From Clostridium tagluense (lineage in GTDB: Bacteria > Bacillota > Clostridia > Clostridiales > Clostridiaceae): 64,000 nt of DNA. The notes under the pieces were generated by a model that saw only the letters and a list, made by a program, of their open reading frames with translations, had not been told where the DNA came from and did no database searches. Of the stretch, positions 9,144-18,044 are shown in pieces. Where the stretch lies: the NCBI RefSeq assembly GCF_003865095.1, contig NZ_BHYK01000001.1, positions 267,141 through 331,140 on the forward strand, written 5' to 3'. Made by a program: the position numbers and the translations under genes. Within the stretch, counting starts at the first letter, position 1, and the number at the start of each line of letters is the position of its first letter.

Positions 9144-9527
9144 TCATTTTTCTTTTGTAAAATTAGAAAGGAATTGTTGCATTGCATAAATCGAATCACT
9201 GCTGATAACGTGCTCAATTGCGCAGGCATCTTTATCTGCAATACGAGCATCAATCTTTAAAACCTCTACGAACAATCTCTGAATCACTTCATGTTTTTTG
9301 GATGTGAATTCAGCTAGTTTAAGGCCTGTGGGAGTAAGGAATACCTCCTTGTATTTTTCATTTATAATCAATCCTTTTTCTGAGAGAGTTGACATGGCAC
9401 TATTGGTGCTTGCTTTTGTTACATTAAGAATTTCAGCTATATCGGATACTCTTGCTCCTTTCCCCTCAGTAGATAGGTTATATATAGCTTCAAGGTAGTT
9501 TTCCATGGTAAAAGTCAAGTTTTTCAT
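9144..9527 (-). CDS. DtxR-family metal-dependent repressor
   Basis: 127 residues: a winged helix (1-65, ARVSDIAEILNVTKASTNSAMSTLSEKGL) then the metal-binding dimerisation domain; the SH3 domain of long DtxR proteins is missing. Numbering coincides with C. diphtheriae DtxR: His79, Cys102, Glu105 and His106 match metal ligands, while ligand Met10 is Asn10. The Cys at 102, instead of MntR's Glu99, points to iron rather than manganese. It sits just after the terminator of the siderophore operon on the same strand and 2 bp from the convergent channel gene, so control of iron uptake is the natural guess. GGAGGGA precedes the ATG. Confidence 0.88.
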   Translation of the reverse strand: MKNLTFTMENYLEAIYNLSTEGKGARVSDIAEILNVTKASTNSAMSTLSEKGLIINEKYKEVFLTPTGLKLAEFTSKKHEVIQRLFVEVLKIDARIADKDACAIEHVISSDSIYAMQQFLSNFTKEK

Positions 9528-9667
9528 TAGTTTCCCTCCATATCAAAAATCAAGTTATACTATTTTAATATTTTAATTATAACCTGTTGTTTAATAAAAA
9601 TAAAGAGTATTTATAAAACCTAAAATGCAAGGTGTATATGAAATAGATTTGTATTATCGCATGAATA

Positions 9668-9713
9668 TAAAATATCCTGTCAAGAAGAGGGTTCTTCTTG
9701 ACAGGATATTTTA
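9668..9713 (-). terminator. Terminator of the siderophore uptake operon
   Basis: A perfect 20-bp stem (9668-9687 with 9694-9713) lies 17 nt after the stop of the last gene on the minus strand, with a T-rich 3' arm in that direction. Confidence 0.85.
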
Positions 9714-9729
9714 CTAGTTGGAGTAATGG

Positions 9730-11454
9730 TTATGAAGCTTGCATAGAACACAACTTGGCATAGGAACCTCCTTTTTTCATAAGTTCATCATGAGTACCCT
9801 GCTCGGCAATACCTGCTCCAGCTAGAACCACAATCTGATCTGCTGAGCGGATTGTGGATAACCTGTGGGCAATAACCAGTGTGGTACGCCCTTTGAACAA
9901 GTATTCTAGGGAATGCTGGATTTCTCTTTCTGTTTTAGTATCCAAGGAAGAGGTTGCTTCGTCCAAAATCAGAATAGGCGCGTTTCGTAGCAAAGCTCGG
10001 GCAATAGAGATTCGCTGTTTTTGTCCTCCGGATAGGCGAACTCCACGTTCACCAATAATGGTTTTATAGCTATCCTCCAATGTTTCTATAAATTCATGGG
10101 CATTGGCGGCCCTAGATGCTTCTATCACCTGTTTATGTGATGCATTTTTACAGCTGTAAGCGATATTCTCGTATACTGTGCCGTTGAATAGAAAGGTGTC
10201 TTGAAGTACCATGCTGACGTTGCTACGTAGACTTTTAAGGGATATGTCCCGAATGTTGATTCCATCTACTCGTATTTCACCTTCAGTAGGGTCATAAAAG
10301 CGGTTGAGTAAGCTGGCAATTGTAGATTTTCCCACTCCGGTGGTGCCTACTAAAGCAACTGTTTGACCTGGCTTAATTTTTAGATTGATGCCAGAAAGTA
10401 CTGTTAAATCTGGATTGTAATGAAATGTAAGATTGCAAAATTCTACCGCGCCCTTTACATTTTTTAATTCTGTGGGATTTGGATTTTCCTGTACACTAGA
10501 AACCTCGTCCATAACCTCAAATACACGCTCGCAGCCAGCAATAGCATTATTTAGGTTCTCGTTAACGTTGGACAGGTTGGTTATGGGTTCATAAAACAGT
10601 GTAAGATACATAATAAATCCTACTATGTCAGCGATAGAAGCCTCCCCTATGGAGTTAAGATAGCCACCGTAAATAATAACGGCTACAGAACCTACTGAAC
10701 TAAGAAACACAATAGACGGGTGAAACAGTTCGCCCATTTTTGTGGCATTAAGGAAGGCATTGGTTTGGCGACGTGCAAGACTGCCAATTTTTTCTGTTTC
10801 ATAATCCTGTTGATTGAATACCTGAATCTCTTTCATTCCCGAAAGATTATCATGAAGGGCACCGCTCAGTTCCCCCAGGGCTTTCTGGTTTAGGCGCCAT
10901 TGTGGGCGGACATATTTGGAATATCCTACATTAGCAATCATCAAAAATGGAATGGCAATTAGGCTGATAAAGGCCAATTTAACATTAATGAGAAAAAGCA
11001 TCACAGCCACACTTGCAAGGGTCAACACATTAACTATTAAATCAGGCACAGCATGGGCAATCAAAAGCTCAGTATTAACCACGTCGTTCATGATGCGACT
11101 AGCCAGTTGGCCTGTTTGCTTATCATTATAATATCCCATGGAAAGATGCTGCATTTTGTTATACAAAGCTGTACGTAAATCTGCAACATAGTGATACGCA
11201 CCGTAGTGAGTGAAGTATCCCTTGGTAAAAGAACAAAACCACCTCAGAACGTAAGTTGCAAGCAGTATTAGCCCCATGCTAAGGGATTTAGAAGCGATTT
11301 CGGGATCGCCATTTATGGCAAGAGCAGTGAGCTCCCGAATTACCCAGGGAGAATAAAGCTGAAGTAGTGTAGAAATAATTACAGAAATCATTCCAATAAA
11401 TATATAAATCCAATATTTTTTTGCACCTTTCAGAACTCTTAAGCAAATATTCAA
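9730..11454 (-). CDS. ABC exporter, fused membrane and ATPase domains
   Basis: 574 residues: six membrane helices in the first ~310 residues (type IV exporter fold), then a nucleotide-binding domain with GTTGVGKST (Walker A), LSGGQKQRISIARALL (signature) and ILILDEATSSLD (Walker B, near 500). Half-transporters like this dimerise. It is the last gene of a five-gene ferric-siderophore uptake operon, 18 bp after the ATPase gene. Exporters in this position often handle siderophores or move an imported chelate, but a general drug or lipid role cannot be excluded. Its codon use is distinctly richer in G+C than the clostridial genes around the island. Confidence 0.88.
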   Translation of the reverse strand: MNICLRVLKGAKKYWIYIFIGMISVIISTLLQLYSPWVIRELTALAINGDPEIASKSLSMGLILLATYVLRWFCSFTKGYFTHYGAYHYVADLRTALYNKMQHLSMGYYNDKQTGQLASRIMNDVVNTELLIAHAVPDLIVNVLTLASVAVMLFLINVKLAFISLIAIPFLMIANVGYSKYVRPQWRLNQKALGELSGALHDNLSGMKEIQVFNQQDYETEKIGSLARRQTNAFLNATKMGELFHPSIVFLSSVGSVAVIIYGGYLNSIGEASIADIVGFIMYLTLFYEPITNLSNVNENLNNAIAGCERVFEVMDEVSSVQENPNPTELKNVKGAVEFCNLTFHYNPDLTVLSGINLKIKPGQTVALVGTTGVGKSTIASLLNRFYDPTEGEIRVDGINIRDISLKSLRSNVSMVLQDTFLFNGTVYENIAYSCKNASHKQVIEASRAANAHEFIETLEDSYKTIIGERGVRLSGGQKQRISIARALLRNAPILILDEATSSLDTKTEREIQHSLEYLFKGRTTLVIAHRLSTIRSADQIVVLAGAGIAEQGTHDELMKKGGSYAKLCSMQAS

Positions 11455-11472
11455 ATGATAGCACCTCTTTTT

Positions 11473-12258
11473 TTATTTGAGTAAATTATAGGTAATGCAT
11501 ACTGGTCTTCCGGTACTAGGTTCATGAACAATCTTGGCATCGATAGTGAATACCTCTTTTAGCACAGGGACAGTCATCACCTCTTTTGGTGTTCCATGCT
11601 TGATTATGTCGCCACCACGTATGGCAATCATATAATCGGAAAAGCGCGCTGCAAGGTTTAAATCATGTAGCACCATTACAATAGTACAGCCTTGATTTTT
11701 GTTTAGGGAATGGAGAAGTTCCAACACCTCCAACTGATGTGAAAGGTCGAGGTATGTTGTTGGTTCATCCAGAAGAATTAGGTCTGTCTGCTGTGCAAGG
11801 GCCATGGCTATCCATACTCTCTGGCGTTGACCTCCTGAAAGTGTATCCACCTCTCGGTGTTCAAGCTCCGTAAGCTTTGTTATATCAAGAGCCCATTTCA
11901 CAATTCTATTATCCTCCGCAGTCAGCCTTCCAAAGCCTTTTTGATGGGGGAAACGTCCGTAGGCTACCAGTTCCTTCACAGTTAATCCACTGGGAGCCGT
12001 TGGTGTTTGGGGGAGCACAGCCATTGCCTGAGCAACCGCTTTTGTGGAGAGATTTCGAATATCCTCGCCGTTCAAATAAATCAGGCCATTTTTCGGTTTT
12101 AAAATACGGCCCACAGCCTTTAACACTGTAGACTTGCCGCATCCGTTAGGACCAATAATTGAGGTAATCTGTCCATGGGGAATATTCATATTAAGCGACT
12201 TTACAATCAATGTTTCGTCATAAGCTATATCTAAGTTATTTGTTACAATACTGTTCAT
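11473..12258 (-). CDS. Ferric-siderophore ABC transporter ATPase (FepC/FecE type)
   Basis: 261 residues. Walker A is GPNGCGKST near residue 37, the signature LSGGQRQRVWIAMAL near 140, Walker B LILLDEPTTYLDLS near 160, followed by the switch His in VMVLHDLNL. The TTYLDLSHQLEVL stretch is typical of the iron-chelate/B12 import subfamily. It drives the two FecCD permeases encoded immediately upstream in the same operon (11-bp gap). Part of the GC-richer island. Confidence 0.94.
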   Translation of the reverse strand: MNSIVTNNLDIAYDETLIVKSLNMNIPHGQITSIIGPNGCGKSTVLKAVGRILKPKNGLIYLNGEDIRNLSTKAVAQAMAVLPQTPTAPSGLTVKELVAYGRFPHQKGFGRLTAEDNRIVKWALDITKLTELEHREVDTLSGGQRQRVWIAMALAQQTDLILLDEPTTYLDLSHQLEVLELLHSLNKNQGCTIVMVLHDLNLAARFSDYMIAIRGGDIIKHGTPKEVMTVPVLKEVFTIDAKIVHEPSTGRPVCITYNLLK

Positions 12259-12269
12259 ATGTATGCCTC

Positions 12270-13283
12270 CTAATTTGCTTTAGCTAGTAGGTAGAGAAAG
12301 TATGGAGTACTCAAAACGGTGATGATAATACCGGTTGGAATATTCGCGCCTAAACTTACCGTACGAGTGATAGTGTCTGCAACAAGTACAACTAGCGATC
12401 CAATTAGTGCAGAAGCAGGTATCAGTACTTTATGATTGGGGCCAATCAGTTTGCGCCCTAGGTGGGGGCTAATCATCCCAACAAAGAAGAAATTTCCACC
12501 TAGTGCCACGCTACCAGAGGAAAGCGCCACCGCCGCTAGGGACAGCCCTAAAAACTCTTTTTTAACTCTAACGCCAAGACCTGTGGCCGTCTGATTTCCT
12601 AAATTCAAGGCATTAAGCATTCGAGACTTATAAAGTACATAAAAAAACAGCAGCAGTGTCCATGGAAGCAAAACTGCAATATATTTCCAATCAGTCCCCC
12701 ACAAGTCACCCGCCTGCCAGCGCTGCGCAAACTCGAACTGTGCTTTGTCAAGCTTAAGGGTTAGCATTAGTGATAGGGCACCGTAGCCACTACTCATGGC
12801 AACGCCGGTGAGAATCAGACCTATTGAGGAGATATTCCTACCTTTATGATAAGATAATAGGAAAATTAGTGCAGCAGCGGTTATGCCTCCAACAAAGGAC
12901 ATCAAAGGTAGTGTGAATGCGGATGAATATCCATTCATGGAAAATACAGACACATAAATCAGCATAAATAGCCCAGATCCAGAGCTGATACCAAGGGTGC
13001 CAGGGCTTGCCATATCATTTTTAAGAAGGCTCTGCATGATGCAGCCCGACACTCCCATACCTATGCCTACAAGTATGGAAAGCAGGATGCGAGGCATCCG
13101 GAACTGGAACACAATAAGGTTCTGCTGATCCGTGCCCTTGCCTAAAATTACACTTAGTACCTCTACCGGCGATAGGTTCATCTTGCCGGAATTGATACTG
13201 AAAATGGAGATAGCTAGCACAAGTACAACGAGAATCAATAGGGTAAGTAAGCCTTTTTGAAGAGTATACTTTTGCTTCTTCAT
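12270..13283 (-). CDS. Ferric-siderophore ABC transporter permease (FecCD family), second subunit
   Basis: 337 residues with the eight to ten hydrophobic helices of the FecCD/BtuC family. The N-terminal region holds FQFRMPRILLSILVGIGMGVSGCIMQ, and the C-terminal part GMISPHLGRKLIGPNHKVLIP contains the loop that contacts the ATPase. Its start overlaps the stop of the first permease by 4 bp, so the two are translationally coupled and should form a heterodimeric channel across the membrane. Confidence 0.93.
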   Translation of the reverse strand: MKKQKYTLQKGLLTLLILVVLVLAISIFSINSGKMNLSPVEVLSVILGKGTDQQNLIVFQFRMPRILLSILVGIGMGVSGCIMQSLLKNDMASPGTLGISSGSGLFMLIYVSVFSMNGYSSAFTLPLMSFVGGITAAALIFLLSYHKGRNISSIGLILTGVAMSSGYGALSLMLTLKLDKAQFEFAQRWQAGDLWGTDWKYIAVLLPWTLLLFFYVLYKSRMLNALNLGNQTATGLGVRVKKEFLGLSLAAVALSSGSVALGGNFFFVGMISPHLGRKLIGPNHKVLIPASALIGSLVVLVADTITRTVSLGANIPTGIIITVLSTPYFLYLLAKAN

Positions 13284-14311
13284 TCAAATTGCCTCCTTTG
13301 TTTTCTGGAGAGATAAAGAAAGTACGGAACGCCTACAATAGCAAAGATAATACCCAGGGGTGTTTCGTAAGGGCGGTTAATGAGTCGTCCCAAAAAGTCT
13401 GCTACAACCAAAAATCCAGCTCCGTACAATGCTGATGCAGGAATGATATAGCGGTAGTCTACACCTACCATATACCGCACGATATGGGGGACTATAAGAC
13501 CAACGAAGCCAACAGGGCCAACCGTAACTACCGAAAGTCCAGTAAGCACCAGTACAATAAGTGTGGAGATTGCCTTGACACGTGTTGTGTTAAGTCCAAG
13601 TCCCGTGGCAACTTCCTCTCCAAGGCTAAGTACGGTGACGGAGGGGGAAATAATAATTGCAGCCGCTGTACCAATAAAAAACAGAGGACTAATGGCTAGA
13701 AGTTCAATCCATTTCGCACTAGCTGTACCCCCTGCGGTCCAAAAGCTTAATGCTTGTCCTATATTGTATTTTATTGCAACGGCAGAGCTAAAGGCCCCGA
13801 ATAACATAGAGATAGACATACCTGCCAAAACAAGGCGTTGGGATGTCATACCTCTTTTTCTCATAGATGCAATAAAATAAGTTAAACCGGTTGTCACTGC
13901 AGCACCAAGGCATGCAAAGAGCATAGTTTGAGCATAATTGCGTTCAGGTAAAAAAGCGAAGCATAGTGCCATTGCAAAGGCGGCTCCAGAGCTTATGCCC
14001 ATAAGTCCAGAGTCCGCAAGTGGGTTTCGAGTAGTTCCCTGCATAATTGCACCTGTTACTGCCAGACTGGCTCCCACAATCATATCTGCCACCGTACGGG
14101 GAAATCGTAGGCTTTGTATAATACGGTGCTCTGTCAGACTAGAATCAAAACTGAAAACTGCGCCCCATGCCATTGACAAATCCATGTCGGCTGCGCCGAA
14201 GGAAATTGAAGCTGCAGTTGCCAGTAAAAGGAGTGCTACTCCTAATATCATATAGAGGGTGAAGTTGAGCTGTCCATTTTTTTTCGGCTCTATAGAGCTT
14301 ATGTCTGTCAT
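13280..14311 (-). CDS. Ferric-siderophore ABC transporter permease (FecCD family), first subunit
   Basis: 343 residues of the FecCD family: after a short polar N-terminus and one helix, LRFPRTVADMIVGASLAVTG, the family's ITRNPLADSGLMGISSG-like stretch (here TTRNPLADSGLMG), and VGLIVPHIVRYMVGVDYR as the ATPase-coupling loop near residue 270. It overlaps both neighbours by 4 bp (binding protein upstream, second permease downstream), a tight operon. Family identity is secure; the chelate carried is unknown. Confidence 0.93.
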   Translation of the reverse strand: MTDISSIEPKKNGQLNFTLYMILGVALLLLATAASISFGAADMDLSMAWGAVFSFDSSLTEHRIIQSLRFPRTVADMIVGASLAVTGAIMQGTTRNPLADSGLMGISSGAAFAMALCFAFLPERNYAQTMLFACLGAAVTTGLTYFIASMRKRGMTSQRLVLAGMSISMLFGAFSSAVAIKYNIGQALSFWTAGGTASAKWIELLAISPLFFIGTAAAIIISPSVTVLSLGEEVATGLGLNTTRVKAISTLIVLVLTGLSVVTVGPVGFVGLIVPHIVRYMVGVDYRYIIPASALYGAGFLVVADFLGRLINRPYETPLGIIFAIVGVPYFLYLSRKQRRQFE

Positions 14312-15291
14312 TGTTTATCCTTTCCAATTACCTTACTGCTCTGAGCTTTAAGCAAAGCATTTGTAATATAATTTACTTGGGCATTTGCTGAATAAATATC
14401 TGTGTAATAGCTTAAACCAAATTCCATTTCAATTAGGCGATTATTTTTGATTGCAGGAAGTGAGTTCCATATTTTATTTTTGGTTAAATCGTCCATGCCT
14501 TCATATACATTACGAATGATATAATCGCCACAATACTCAGGAAGAACTTCAAAGGAAACTTCTTCTGCGAAGGAATCCTTATCTATAATATTTTTTTGAA
14601 CTTTTTGTGGTGCTTTTAGTGAAAGGGCATTGTATGCTACCATTCCCGTACCAAATTTTCCGCCTTTCACACCCATACTTTTTTGGTCGCCTTCTAATAC
14701 TGAGATTGTTAGGTTGTTAAATCCAGCTTTTTGCAATTTCTTTTTTGATGCTTCAATATTTGCGTGATAATTCCCAATAACCTCCTTAGCTTCTTTTTCT
14801 TTATTTAATGCCTGTCCAATCAGTGTTACTCTTTCTTCTGTTGAGATATCCCCATAAGGAACATAAACCGTAGGTGCAATTTTAGAAAGCTTTTCAGACT
14901 GTTCTTTATCAATGGTGATAATCAAATCAGGCTTCAAAAGCATAACAGCTTCAACATCCCAGCTTCCAAAGTGTCCTAAGTCTTTAATGCCAGCAGTTAT
15001 ATTATGATATGCCGCGCCGGTATATACTTCAGATATACCAACGGGTTTAATGCCAAGGGATATAACGTCTCCCATGAGATACTGCACAATAACCCTTTTG
15101 GGATTTGAAGAAACTTTTACATCTCCAAGTTTAGTTGATATGGTGCGAGTTGCAGAAACATTTTCCGACGAGTTTTCCACAGTCAAAGGCTTAGTAGCAG
15201 GCGATTTGGAAGTACTTGCGGTGCTGCAGCCTACTAGTCCAGATGCCAGAATTACTCCTGCGCATAATAGGGAAATCAATTTGTTTTTCAT
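14308..15291 (-). CDS. Ferric-siderophore substrate-binding lipoprotein (FecB/FepB type)
   Basis: 327 residues. Residues 1-22 are a lipoprotein signal with lipobox L-V-G-C; Cys22 would carry the lipid and anchor the protein outside the membrane. A Ser/Thr-rich linker follows, then the two-lobed helical-backbone binding fold: NPKRVIVQYLMGDVISLGIKPVG near 60-90 and LLKPDLIITID near 120. It captures an iron chelate and hands it to the permease pair. First gene of the minus-strand operon, divergent from the AraC regulator, which probably controls it. Confidence 0.92.
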   Translation of the reverse strand: MKNKLISLLCAGVILASGLVGCSTASTSKSPATKPLTVENSSENVSATRTISTKLGDVKVSSNPKRVIVQYLMGDVISLGIKPVGISEVYTGAAYHNITAGIKDLGHFGSWDVEAVMLLKPDLIITIDKEQSEKLSKIAPTVYVPYGDISTEERVTLIGQALNKEKEAKEVIGNYHANIEASKKKLQKAGFNNLTISVLEGDQKSMGVKGGKFGTGMVAYNALSLKAPQKVQKNIIDKDSFAEEVSFEVLPEYCGDYIIRNVYEGMDDLTKNKIWNSLPAIKNNRLIEMEFGLSYYTDIYSANAQVNYITNALLKAQSSKVIGKDKQ

Positions 15292-15577
15292 TTTATATAT
15301 TCCTCCTTTTAGATAAAAACAAGTTTTTCAAGGCTAGTGGGCGTCATAAGGACGATTTCATAAAGCCTAGAGGGTAAATGTTAGGCTGTTCTAACTATTA
15401 GCAATTGTATCAATCACTTTTTAGTCTGTCAACAGGACAGCTTGTAACTAAGTAGAACTTAGAAGACAATGGCAATTGACTTAAACACAGTATGCAACAG
15501 TATTTTTTAACTATTTTTCTATTTATAATTTATTCATTTTGGAGCAGGATTGTACCGTTTCGGGATATTTTTTATGC

Positions 15578-15606
15578 TTGTCCCATATTTGTGGAAATGT
15601 TATAAT
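15578..15606 (+). promoter_or_regulatory. Putative promoter of the AraC-type regulator gene
   Basis: TTGTCC at 15578, a 17-bp spacer and TATAAT at 15601-15606, 78 bp before the ATG. The rest of the 390-bp divergent region (15292-15683) must hold the operon promoter on the other strand and regulator sites, which I could not delimit; I see no clear Fur or DtxR box. Confidence 0.5.
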
Positions 15607-15683
15607 ACACTATAATTAGCAGTTTGTAATACAAAGTATCATAAAGTGTTGTGTTTACTTTGTGAGGAAAGAGGGGTGTCAAT

Positions 15684-16655
15684 ATGACTACGAATGAATA
15701 TCAATTGGGTTTTGGAGCTATGGCAGCCAACTTTGGTTTGGAGAAACGGCCTTACGGTAATGGCATCAAATACAACTTCCCACCCAGTTGGGAAAATGGC
15801 TGGATTATGGAAATGAATGCAGCCAAAGGGCTGTTTGTAAGCAGCGCTTGGTTCATTCCAACTAAGACGCTATCATATACAATGGAGATAGAAAAGCCTT
15901 GTATGTTGATATTCTGCGTGGATTGCGGGGATATTACATTTACCCAGAGGGGGAAGTCAGCAAAACACTTGACTCCAATAAATCATGTGATTGTTAATCC
16001 TAAAAAGCCACTAAAAATAACCTTCCCCGCAAATGTTCACACTTGCTATACCTGTGTTCTGGTTTTTGAAGAGTTTATTCAAAAATTCCTTAAGGATAGA
16101 CCACTTGACCCACCTTTTTCAATGGATAATCTAGCTTGTTTACAGGAAACTCATTACAATACCCCAAATATCACCCTTGTTCTTGAGCAAATACGGTGGG
16201 GTGTACGAAGCGGTGATATGCCACTGATGAATTTCGAATGTAAGATGGGTGAGTTATTGTCGTTGATTGTGTGCAATACACAGCGCGAAAGGCCGTGGAT
16301 TGATAACCGTCGCAATCATGTGACATGGGAGAATGAACAAAAAACATACGGGGTGAAGGTAAACATAGACCAGGACGTATTGAACCCTCCCTCTATGATT
16401 GCTATGTGCCGACTTGCAGAGATGAGTGAGACAAAGCTGCGACGCTCCTTCAAGCAACTTTACCATATGACAATCTTCGACTATATTCGTACAGAAACAA
16501 TGAAGCGGGCAATGATGTTTCTAGGCGCTGATGAACTAAGCATCAAAAACATCGCAGAAAAGTGTGGTTATGAAAGCCCATCGAAATTTACAGCGGCATT
16601 TAAAAAAACACATGGCATAACACCCAGACAATTCCGAAAGGGTTTCGGATTGTGA
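15684..16655 (+). CDS. AraC-family regulator, PchR-like, of the siderophore operon
   Basis: 323 residues. The C-terminal ~100 residues contain the two helix-turn-helix units of AraC proteins: LAEMSETKLRRSFKQLY, and IAEKCGYESPSKFTAAFKKTHG with TPRQFRKGFG at the end. The MTIFDYIRTETMKRAM joint is typical of the PchR/YqhC subgroup, which senses ferric siderophores through the N-terminal domain and activates uptake genes. Its divergent position relative to the binding-protein gene supports that. AGAGGGGTG precedes the ATG. Base composition matches the island, so regulator and operon were probably acquired together. Confidence 0.88.
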   Translation: MTTNEYQLGFGAMAANFGLEKRPYGNGIKYNFPPSWENGWIMEMNAAKGLFVSSAWFIPTKTLSYTMEIEKPCMLIFCVDCGDITFTQRGKSAKHLTPINHVIVNPKKPLKITFPANVHTCYTCVLVFEEFIQKFLKDRPLDPPFSMDNLACLQETHYNTPNITLVLEQIRWGVRSGDMPLMNFECKMGELLSLIVCNTQRERPWIDNRRNHVTWENEQKTYGVKVNIDQDVLNPPSMIAMCRLAEMSETKLRRSFKQLYHMTIFDYIRTETMKRAMMFLGADELSIKNIAEKCGYESPSKFTAAFKKTHGITPRQFRKGFGL

Positions 16656-16741
16656 TGAAATAAAACCTATAAAAATTTATAGCGCAGTAGATAAATTGCG
16701 TTTATTATTTATTGGATAAATGATTAAAAGGGGATGAGCCA

Positions 16742-17662
16742 ATGGAAATTAAACAATTTAAAATAATATCTTCTCAGCAAAAGAAGGAACTATATAATTT
16801 CATTAAAAGTACAGATTTAATTTATAATAAAACCTATATAGAAATGACTAAAATATATGAAAGTGATACTTTTGATGAGGGAGACACTGTTTTTATACTA
16901 TTTGATAGGGGGCACATTAAAGGAAGCAGCGCTGTAATAACTAAAGAAATCAGTATTAAAGGAGAAGCATTTATTACAGATATTTGTGTTGAAAGAGAAA
17001 ATGCAGAAAAAAATTTATGCTTTTTAATGGAGAGAATAGTTAAATGTTGTAATGCATACACTGCCAAAAATATAAAAATTGGTATTCGTAAAAATGAAGT
17101 ACATCTCATCCCATATATTCGTAAATTGGAATTTACTCATATTTATGATGCAGTAGTAATGAAATATAAAAAAGATGAAAATATGGTTTTAAAAGTAAAT
17201 AATAAAATAGACCTTAGGCCTCTTTGTATATTAAATTCACAGGAATATATGAATATTCATAATAAAACCTTTAGAAATAGTCCTAATGGAGGAACTATTG
17301 ATGACCTGGATGTAAAGGATTATATAGTTCAATATGCTAATAATGAAGATTTGATTGGAATATGTTTTGACCAAAATAATCCATGTGGTATATATGAGCT
17401 TTCTATAGATGGGAATACAGGATGGGTTGATACCCTAGGGATTGCGCCTATTTACCAAAAAAAAGGCTTGGGAAGTGCATTAATAGTAAAATGCATTAAA
17501 AAGCTATATGAGAAAAATTTAGATGAAATTAAACTTTTAGTAATTACATCTAATGATATTGCAGTGAACATGTATAAACGGATAGGATTTGAAGAGGAAA
17601 GTGTATTTTCTTATTGGTTTGAAAAAAATATTGATTTTTTTGAAGAAAAGTATTGTATTTGA
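16742..17662 (+). CDS. Tandem GNAT acetyltransferase
   Basis: 306 residues with two GNAT-like halves. The C-terminal half (about 155-300) has a good acetyl-CoA loop, IAPIYQKKGLGSALI near residue 238 (Q-x-x-G-x-G), followed by the family's NDIAVNMYKRIGFEEE strand-helix near 275. The N-terminal half (1-140) shows a weaker repeat (AFITDICVERENAEKN, then RKLEFTH) without the glycine loop, so it is probably a non-catalytic copy. Substrate unknown. Strongly AT-rich, so it lies outside the GC-richer island. No operon partner: the lysine riboswitch follows. Confidence 0.8.
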   Translation: MEIKQFKIISSQQKKELYNFIKSTDLIYNKTYIEMTKIYESDTFDEGDTVFILFDRGHIKGSSAVITKEISIKGEAFITDICVERENAEKNLCFLMERIVKCCNAYTAKNIKIGIRKNEVHLIPYIRKLEFTHIYDAVVMKYKKDENMVLKVNNKIDLRPLCILNSQEYMNIHNKTFRNSPNGGTIDDLDVKDYIVQYANNEDLIGICFDQNNPCGIYELSIDGNTGWVDTLGIAPIYQKKGLGSALIVKCIKKLYEKNLDEIKLLVITSNDIAVNMYKRIGFEEESVFSYWFEKNIDFFEEKYCI

Positions 17663-17717
17663 ATTATTAACAGATTATAATTCAATTGAGAACAATAAAT
17701 TAAAATTTAATAAATTC

Positions 17718-17896
17718 ACATAAATAGAGGTGCAAAAAAAGAGGTAGTTTTTGAATGCTAAGGATATGGACATCCAATATCAAAAACGAAGGATTTATTT
17801 GCCGAAAGAGTATTTTGGTTCTTCAAGATATTCTTGGGGATAGAGAGTAGTATTTCTATCACTGCCATAAAGATTTTTATGGAGAGCTATTTATGT
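17718..17896 (+). promoter_or_regulatory. Lysine riboswitch (L box)
   Basis: The core matches the lysine aptamer in order: AGAGGTGC (17726-17733), GTAG, the GTTTTTG/CAAAAAC helix (17747-17787), GAAGG, TGCCGAAAG (17800), then the three other arms and TGGAGAGCTA (17880). Helices form: P1 is a perfect 10-bp stem (17718-17727 with 17887-17896), P3 about AAGAGTAT/ATATTCTT, P4 GATAGA/TCTATC, and P5 CCATAAA/TTTATGG. The gene behind it starts the lysine fermentation operon, not lysine synthesis or uptake. Downstream, the 3' strand of P1 (17887-17895) can instead pair with 17919-17927, giving a switch between two states; a terminator lies at 17950. Polarity (on or off with lysine) is not settled by sequence. 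Confidence 0.92.
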
Positions 17897-17949
17897 AATG
17901 AAAAGTAATTTTTCATTGCATTAATAGGTTGAGTACTTCTGTTAATTAA

Positions 17950-17976
17950 GGCACTGAAAATTCAGCGCCTTTTTTT
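17950..17976 (+). terminator. Terminator in the lysine riboswitch expression platform
   Basis: GGCACTGAA/TTCAGCGCC stem with one mismatch and a 2-nt loop, followed by seven T. It lies between the lysine aptamer and kal, so readthrough here should set operon expression. Confidence 0.8.
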
Positions 17977-18044
17977 ATTTTTAAAATAAAAGCAGCATAA
18001 GTATTGCAATCCTGACAACTACAATAAAAGAGGAGGAAATTAAA

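Noticed and set aside
11877..14255. Several long plus-strand frames opposite the siderophore genes
   Set aside because: They are antisense shadows caused by the higher GC and regular codon pattern of the real minus-strand genes; no family resemblance or start signals.
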